Shown: positions 57,020 through 64,000 of the stretch, one piece after another | Layout of the letters: each line of letters starts with the position of its first letter | Numbering within the stretch: position 1 is the first letter of the stretch | NCBI GenBank assembly: GCA_024811115.1 | Contig: JAKOGH010000571.1 | Span: forward strand, 1 to 64,000 | Direction: 5' to 3' | DNA length: 64,000 nucleotides | Origin: Terana coerulea | Lineage: Eukaryota; Basidiomycota; Agaricomycetes; Polyporales; Phanerochaetaceae | The notes under the pieces: model-generated | What the model was told of the DNA's origin: nothing | Seen by the model: only the letters and a program-made list of their open reading frames with translations | The model's database searches: none | Translations under genes and position numbers: made by a program

Positions 57020-58157
57020 ATGCCAGAAAACATGAGTGCGGAAACCGTCCAGTTCATCAATAACCTTTCTACCAGCGTGGCAAAACAGCCGCCACACACC
57101 CATTCGCACGATGCTGGCGAGCCGTCGCACTCGCATGATCATGGCGGAGAACATGGGCATACACACGAGCACATGGATAATCCAGGTGAGTCCTTTATAC
57201 GCAGCAATAATCTCTTTCAGCAGAAGCAGATACTCAGAACGCGTAGGAAAGTATTCCGATCGTGACATGCCAGACTACAGTCTGCGTAACTTCGAGGAGC
57301 GAGGCTTCACCATCGGCATAGGAGGGTGCGTCAAATTACCTTTCGCCAACCCCTCTGCAACTGAGTATATGCATGCTTCCCAGACCTGTGGGGTCCGGCA
57401 AGACTGCTCTCACTCTCGCACTGTGCCAGAAACTTCGCGAGACGTACAACATTGGTGCGCTCATCCACCTCTCTTCTCGTTTGTCTAACTTATCGCATGC
57501 TTCCCCCAATGCAGCCACAGTAACGAACGATATCTTCACGCGCGAAGACCAAGAATTTCTCATCAAGAACAAAGCGCTACCCGCGAACCGCATCCTGGCG
57601 ATTGAGACCGGCGGGTGCCCGCACGCCGCGATCCGCGAGGACATCAGCGCGAACATGGGCGCGCTCGAGACGCTGCAGGCCAAGTACGGCTGCCAGCTGC
57701 TCTTTGTAGAGAGCGGCGGCGACAACCTTGCGGCGAACTATTCGCGCGAGCTTGCGGATTATATTATTTATGTGATCGACGTATCGGTACGTCCCCCGCC
57801 GCTTCTTCTGTTCTACTCTTATGTACACTCGGTTTGGTAGGGCGGAGACAAGATTCCAAGGAAAGGTGGACCCGGTATTTCACAATCCGACCTCCTGATC
57901 GTGAACAAGGCATGTCCTACGAAGTGCAACCTTGACACGAGTTTAACCCAGTCTGCTAACAGATTGACCTGGCTCAGTACGTTGGGGCCTCCCTGGAGGT
58001 CATGCAACGGGACTCGAAAACTATGCGAGGAGATGGGCCCACGCTCTTTACCAGCATAAAGCAAGGGACCGGTGTCGACGACGTAGTCGATCTCATTCTC
58101 GCCGCGTGGAAGCAGGCGGGCAGCCCAGGCACACCAGGTGCCGTAGGCGATTTGTGA
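57020..58157 (+). CDS. ureG: Urease accessory GTPase UreG
   Basis: Exons are 57020-57185, 57247-57325, 57384-57454, 57515-57786, 57841-57909 and 57963-58157, giving 283 residues. The N-terminus is His-rich ([18 protein letters not shown]), fitting nickel binding. The G-domain has the P-loop [42 protein letters not shown] (the metal-binding CPH motif), ESGGDNL and IVNKIDLA (NKxD). It delivers nickel to apo-urease with UreD and UreF. The fifth intron uses a GC donor (AAG then gcatgt at 57910). No lesions. Confidence 0.95.
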
Positions 58158-58362
58158 ATATGTCGGGAACCGGCACAACGAAAGGAGATGGTCGCTGTTT
58201 TGCAGCAGGATTTAAGCAGGCAATAAGCCAATGTACAATTGACTTGTGGGGAACCGTGCCCTACGACCTTGACAATGAACGAGTAAATGACTTCACTGTA
58301 CACTAGATTATATGGTAGCACAATAGCAATAAAGTAACGATATGCGTCCGGCTCGCAGGCTG

Positions 58363-61039
58363 TTAGCTACCACGGTGTTTCAGCACAGGCACTTCCGCGA
58401 TATAGCTTCTGGGTACTGCAGAAACTCCTCGAGCATAAACCTGCGTCGTATACACCTGCAAGAACCTTCGTGAGTTGGGTATAAGTGCAGGTAACGCTGC
58501 GGCTTACGAGTTCGTCGTATATGATAGCTGGCACCTTTTTGTCTACAAGCGCTGAACTCGGGATGAATCTTGACAGTCTACCGCACTTCTCAGCATTTTG
58601 ATCACATGCCAAGAGTGAGGCCACTCACATGTGGACCCATAACCTGCTTGTACCGCCCATCCGGCTGCAAGAACGCGGTGTTCTGCACGAGCCCGCGCAC
58701 AAGGCTCCGCAGCACACCCTGCTCCTCGCCCTCCTTCTCCCCACAACTCGTGCGCCAGTCAATCTTCACGCGGTCGCACACCTCCCGGAGCTGCATACGG
58801 ATGTCGAACGCCTCGGTCAGGCAGCGGTAGCTGACGAACTGGCGCGTGCACCAGTCCTTCAGCGCCGCCTTGCCCGCCTTGCCGGACTTGCCGCCCGCGC
58901 CCTCGGCGTGCATCACCTCCTCGAACGCGCGCACGACGTTGAGCGCGGTGAGATGGTCGCCGGCGGGGTGCCGGAATTTGGCGTGCGCGTCGCGCGCTGC
59001 ATCACGTGTGTCGGTCGTGTCGATGAAGAGCTTGGACGAGGACGAGAGCACGGACACGACGTCCAGCACCGCGCGTGTGCAGTCGAACTCTGGGGCGGCG
59101 ACGAGCGCGCGGGCAAGCTGCGGCTCAAGCGGGAACGCGTTCATCGTGCGCCCGAGCGCGACGAGATGCTTCTGGTCGTCGATCGCGCCGAGTAGGTACA
59201 GCGTCATGAGGGCCTGGCCGACTATAGGGTGTATCTTAGGTCACTCAGAACGGGTAGACGATAACGGATGACGCACTGCTTTCCTGGTCGGGGGCCTCCA
59301 TGAACTCCATGGCCTCGAGGTCCTGGTTAAGTGCTTTCAGCTGGAGCACGCTCGACGTCAAACTGCATCTTCGAATTTCGGGCTCTGCGCTCACAGGCAG
59401 CGAGTTGAAGGCGTCCTCGGTGTATAATCGAAAGCAGCTCCCAGCAGCCTCACGACCCGCACGGCCTGTCCTCTGCCATGCTGAGCTCTTCGTGATGTCC
59501 CGCGTCAGCAAAGTATCGAAGCCTACCCTCGTCATGTCAGCGGGCATGCTCCCTTGGTAGAGTGTGATGGGGAAAAAAGCACCTCCTCCGAGACCCTTGC
59601 CTATCCATCTCTTCTCTTTGCACTTGCCCGAGTCCACAACGTACCGCACACCGGGTATTGTCACCGACGTCTCTGCAATATTCGTAGCCAGTATAATCTT
59701 CCGGGTGCCTTTCGGCGCGGGAATGAAGATTTGTGATTGTTGGGATGGTGGCAGGGACGCATATAGCGGGCACGTCAAAATCTGGGCCGCAGTTCTAGTA
59801 AGCAAGAAACAAGTGTAGAGACAAAACAACGTACACCAGGGCAATCCTGCGGTAGGCGGCTGGCATACAGTCGTATTGACTTGTCTAAGCTCTCGATGTC
59901 TTCCTGACCGGGCAGAAACACCAGTATATCTCCCATCGGCTGGTCGGTATGAATTTGGAATACGGTTCGCATGGCGGCGTCGACATAATCGGGCTGCGGT
60001 GTTGCGGCGTAGTAGATCGCGACGGGATGCTGACGGCCCTGGACGTACAGGATTTTGGCGCTGCACTTGTGTGAGTATTGCGGGCGGACGGCATCTCAAG
60101 GCATACATACTTGCTGAAGAACGAACTGAACTTTTCGGCGTCGAGCGTCGCACTCATAATGACGACCTTCAATGGGTTCTTCGGTTGGTCGGTTGCCCTC
60201 TGCTTCCCCTTGCCCTTGCCCTTGGTGTCCTCGGCACAGGCATTTCTGCGTTTCGTGATTTCCTTTAGCCGCGCGAGAAGCACGTCCGTGCGCAGAGTGC
60301 GTTCGTGGGCCTCGTCGACGACGACCACGCTGTACCGCTCGAGGTCTGCATCGCCCATGAGCTCACGCACGAGCATACCGTCTGTGACGAACTTGATTTT
60401 GGTCTTTTCGGAGGAGCAGTCGGCGAAACGGACAGAGTAGCCGACGAGCGAGCCAAGATGGGATTGTGTCTCGAGAGCGACGCGGGAGGCGAGCGAGGTT
60501 GCGGCGACTCGGCGGGGCTGGGTGACGGCTATCATGCCGTTCTGTGCGAGACCGGCCTCAAGGAGAAATTGAGGAATTTCTGGACGAGGTTAACGCAATT
60601 TCTTCCAAGGCTGATGGGGCACGTACGGGTTGTCTTTCCTGAACCGGTCTCGCCGACGAGGACAGTAACATCGTTATCTTGAATTTCCTTGATTATGGCA
60701 TCTCTTCCTGTGCGCAGTCAATTCATCAGCTGAACAAGAAAATGTTTTGTACGCACCTTGAGCAATAGGTAATTGCTTCCTCTGCTCTTGTAACGCCCCG
60801 TGCTTGCTACTAGTCGAAGGACCCGCACCGTCTCCGTTCACGACTTTTGACCGTTTCTTCGGCCGCGGCGACTTAACAGATCGGCCGTCAGCTTTGTCGG
60901 CGACTGTCCGCACGGGAGTAGTGGAACGGAAGCTCTGGGGACTAAAATTTTCATCGTCGGATTCATCCATGTATGCGATGCGAGGTCGCTTCCCCACCGG
61001 CAGGCTTGGGGTCGCATGTCGTAACTTCATTTTGGCCAT
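58363..61039 (-). CDS. DEAH-box ATP-dependent RNA helicase (DHX33/DHX40-like)
   Basis: A multi-exon gene from the ATG at about 61039 to the stop at 58363. A basic N-terminal tail ([10 protein letters not shown]) precedes motif [10 protein letters not shown] continuing [10 protein letters not shown] across an intron, then TQPRRVAA (Ia), DEAH in [15 protein letters not shown] in [23 protein letters not shown] and QRTGRAGRE (VI). The HA2 region ([20 protein letters not shown]) and an OB-fold tail ([17 protein letters not shown], then [11 protein letters not shown]) follow. It unwinds RNA, probably in ribosome biogenesis or splicing; which DHX orthologue it is cannot be settled here. Convergent with ureG. 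Confidence 0.88.
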
Positions 61040-61414
61040 GTCTGCAAGGCCGCGTAGGTATGAGGTGTAGAACGTCCAGAAATACGGGAACATACCAGCG
61101 ATGCAGTGTGTGCGGAGAGCACAGTGCAAACTGGACTTGGGATTTTTCTGCAGCGCGGGTCAGGATTGGCGGGAGCAATTTGGGCCCTCGGGAGATGCCG
61201 ACGCTAATCCCGACATTGTACCGAAATGGAAATGGCGGGATGTGCGTTGGTCGCGTGTGCTTGACGCGATGACATCTCTTACAGCCGCCGACTTGACTCC
61301 GTCTCGAAATGTGCCTGCGATGATTGGAGTCCTATACTTGACGCATCGACCGCTGTACCCCTTCATTTCACCTCCCCGCGACGTAATTGGCCGTAATATT
61401 CACATAAAACCAGC
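61040..61414. other. Shared promoter region of divergent core genes
   Basis: About 375 bp between the helicase (minus) and the Dug2-type gene (plus). No other feature is seen. Confidence 0.5.
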
Positions 61415-64000
61415 ATGTCCGGCGACATCTCCCCCACCGTCCCACATCGTGAGTCGCCTGCGCGCTCAGACCTCTTCTTCTCAGTCGGACTGACTTGCTC
61501 GAAGCCTCGCTAGGAAGGTCGATGCAAACCGTGGAAGCTCCCCCGCCCCTCTACCATTCTCTCCATCAAAAGCAGAGCTCCGTGCTCAGCTTAGCTGCCG
61601 ACGAAAAGTACATCTATAGTGGCAGTCAGGGAGATGATATTTCGGTGCGCAAACAACCAGTGATACGTGAAGCAGACACTCATATAATTCGTGTCGGTAG
61701 GTTTGGGACAAGCATACCTTCACGCTGAAAACGACCTTGCGGGGTCACACCGGAAGCGTCCTCGCACTCGAATATGCTCCAGAGCACCGATGGCTTTTCA
61801 GCGCATCAGGTGAGCACCTACCTCTCTACATCCTCTCCGGTTGTCGGAGTCTGACGCACACACAGGAGACAGCACTATACGCGTACGTGTACTTTGGAAA
61901 TGCGGTTCACTTACGCTGATAGACCATTGAATGCAAGGCGTGGTCGGCGGATACTCTGACACCTCTATTCATACTCAACCCTCATCTGGACACCGACTCC
62001 GGTGATCTGTTCTGCCTTGTCTGGCATCCAGAGACGAGAACGCTTTACTTCGGGTGCCAGAACACATCTATACAATGGTTTGACTTCCGTGGCGCCGACC
62101 CGTCCGAAGCACACCAGGACCACCAGGAAGATGAACCGTCGTCATTCCGGGCACGCTCTCATGGGCCCACGTCTCGTATCTCAGGTCCACCCTCGCGCTC
62201 CGACTCTTTGGATCGTCTCCTGTTGGACACAGGACTTAGCGGCAGCGGCACGACCACGCCGCGAAGAGTCCACAAATTCTTCGACTCGTATCCCCAATAT
62301 CAACGGAAAACCCCAGACCTGAACGCGCGTAACCCGATGCTCAAAAGCCCTGGTCCGACCACCTCCAACATCACACCGCCTTCTCCACCGCGCCCGCTGG
62401 GGTCCGCTACTCCCCCGCATTACCAAGCTCAGGGCGGCCTCGACAATGACACCTGCTTAATCCCGAACCCCGTACAACCACCAGTCAAAGCCCTTCAGGT
62501 CCCACCCGAAAACACGATCTGGTCGGCGCATTATGGCTACGTGTACTGCATGGCGGTCAAGCCGAGTTGGCGAGAAGGGAGCGATGACGTTGCTGGGCAA
62601 CCGCAAGACTCACCGAAGTTGGTTTCGGGTAGCGGCGATTCGACTCTCAAGGTGCGTTGACAGGCCTATTTCTATGCATGATGAGGAACTGAATGCTCGC
62701 GCAGGTCTGGTCTCTTGCTACGTCACCACCGACGCTTGAACACTCCTTCGACTGCGCTCATGGCGCCGTTCTGTCTGTCGCGGTCCGCGGCGACACGGTA
62801 TATGCGGGTTGTCAAGACGGTTACGTGCAGGTTTGGGACCTTGAGACCAAGACCCTTGTGCGAAGTCTGATCGTGACCGAGGTATGTCTCGATGACCCTG
62901 CACCAACCGTATGCTGACTATATGCCATGCTGTCCGTTTCGCAGAATGTCGACATTCTGGCTGTGTCGATGCTACATTCCGACCTATACACCTGCTCGGC
63001 CAACGGCGAGGTTCAGGTAGAGTCGTCATCCACTAAGTCCGCGTCGCACAGCTGACTTCGGGTCTCACCTTACCAACGGTAGCGCTGGTCTGCCTCGTTC
63101 AACCTCACTGCTTCCTGGCCGTCACACGAGGGCATTATCCTATCGTCTATTGTAATGCGACTCAGCTTTCCGAGGGCTGACGAGCCTGTGTCTGGCGAGA
63201 CCGGTGCGGCGGCGTCAGAACACGAGCGGTATGTTCTTGTTACCGGCGGAAATGACGATCAGATCAAGGCGAGTCTACATTCAAAATTGAACTGTGCGTG
63301 AAGCTCACTGAGCTGCGACCATATTCCCTACAGATCTGGGAAGTCAATCCACCCAAACCTTCTCCGCATACGATCCCGGAATGCGAGGAACTGAGCACGG
63401 ATGGTCCCGCGCTGTCCAGTGGTATGTTTATCCACATTAACTGAGTAAGAGTATGCATTGATGTTGGATTACATCGCAGATACCATGGTATATGCGCTGT
63501 CCAAGTTCGTGTCAATACCCAGCGTTAGCAGCAGTCCACAACATAAGGAGGACTGCCGCCAAGCCGCGATCTGGCTCCGAAAATGTCTAGGACAGCTCGG
63601 TGCTGAATCTTCCCTGGTCAGTGTACTGGAGGCCCGCCTATCACGAGGAGCTGACGAGGGTGCTGGCAGATACCTACTGGGGAGCATACGAGCCCGCTCG
63701 TGCTGGCCACGTTCCGCGGGAAGCAAACTGAGCGAAGGAAGCCGCGTGTTCTGTTCTACGGGTATGCCGCTTTATGCTGCCAACATTCTCCGTCTGACCG
63801 CAAGTGTCTGTGGCTATCAGGCATTACGACGTCGTCTCGGCGCAACGCCGCAACTGGGAGTCCGACCCGTTCGCGCTCTCCGCGCGGAACGGCTACCTGT
63901 ACGGGCGCGGCGTCACGGACAATAAGGGGCCCATCATGGCCGTCGCGTGCGCCGTGGCGGACCTCCTGCGCCGGCGGCAGCTCGAGCTGGACCTGGTGAT
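61415..64000 (+). CDS. DUG2: Dug2-type WD40 + M20 peptidase, 5' part
   Basis: It starts MSGDISPTVPH at 61415. Early exons are 61415-61448, 61505-61644 and 61701-61809; others continue to the window edge, where the gene is cut. WD40 repeats are visible (LRGHTGSVLALEYAPEHRWL, WSADTLTPLFIL, KLVSGSGDSTLKVWSL, GYVQVWDLETKTLV, LVTGGNDDQIKIWEV), interrupted by a Ser/Pro-rich stretch (RVHKFFDSY region). From about 63480 an M20 metallopeptidase begins: DTMVYALSKFVSIPSVS, then GHYDVVSAQ (metal His and Asp) and GRGVTDNKGP. In yeast Dug2 with Dug1 and Dug3 degrades glutathione in the cytosol. No lesions. Confidence 0.9.

Overview
The window looks like a filamentous basidiomycete (Agaricomycetes, possibly a wood-decay polypore-type fungus). 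The reasons are short genes split by many 50-70 bp GT-AG introns, large families of F-box proteins, a DyP-type peroxidase, a P450, a DUF6534-type membrane protein, epoxide hydrolases, and degraded Ty1/copia and TIR elements. The species assignment is an inference. No database search was possible.

Region 0.1-8.2 kb is a tandem duplication of a unit of about 4 kb carrying an F-box gene and a CmcJ/AsaB-type oxidoreductase gene. The first F-box copy is wrecked by a TIR element. The second unit carries a SINE-like insertion with a 36-bp perfect palindrome. Region 9-16 kb has a DUF6534-type membrane protein, two intact F-box genes and one F-box fragment, and a third CmcJ/AsaB-type gene with a frameshift. 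Region 16.7-22 kb has two epoxide hydrolase paralogues, one of them decayed, separated by a dead copia element. Region 22-24.7 kb is a long F-box/LRR-like ORF.

The most interesting part is 24.9-45.2 kb. Six genes share one unrecognised N-terminal module of about 150 residues, with introns at matching positions. The module stands alone (two genes), is fused to a von Willebrand factor A domain (two genes), to a flavin amine oxidase (one gene), and, behind a Pro/Gly-rich and KPSDG-repeat linker, to a DyP-type peroxidase (one gene). The vWFA and stand-alone genes form a large inverted duplication around a P450 and the amine oxidase. No member has an evident signal peptide. An H2O2-producing oxidase and an H2O2-using peroxidase carrying the same module suggests a co-assembled redox complex. 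This is inference.

Region 46-56 kb is a graveyard of the same gene types: DyP, amine oxidase, KPSDG linker, dienelactone hydrolase and F-box relics, plus a 948-bp non-autonomous element with a 9-bp target duplication. An intact dienelactone hydrolase gene follows. Region 57-64 kb is ordinary core genome: urease accessory protein UreG, a DEAH-box RNA helicase and the start of a Dug2-type WD40/M20 peptidase gene.

Many accessory genes carry single-base indels, often in homopolymer runs, while the core genes read cleanly. Decay and assembly error cannot be separated from the sequence alone.
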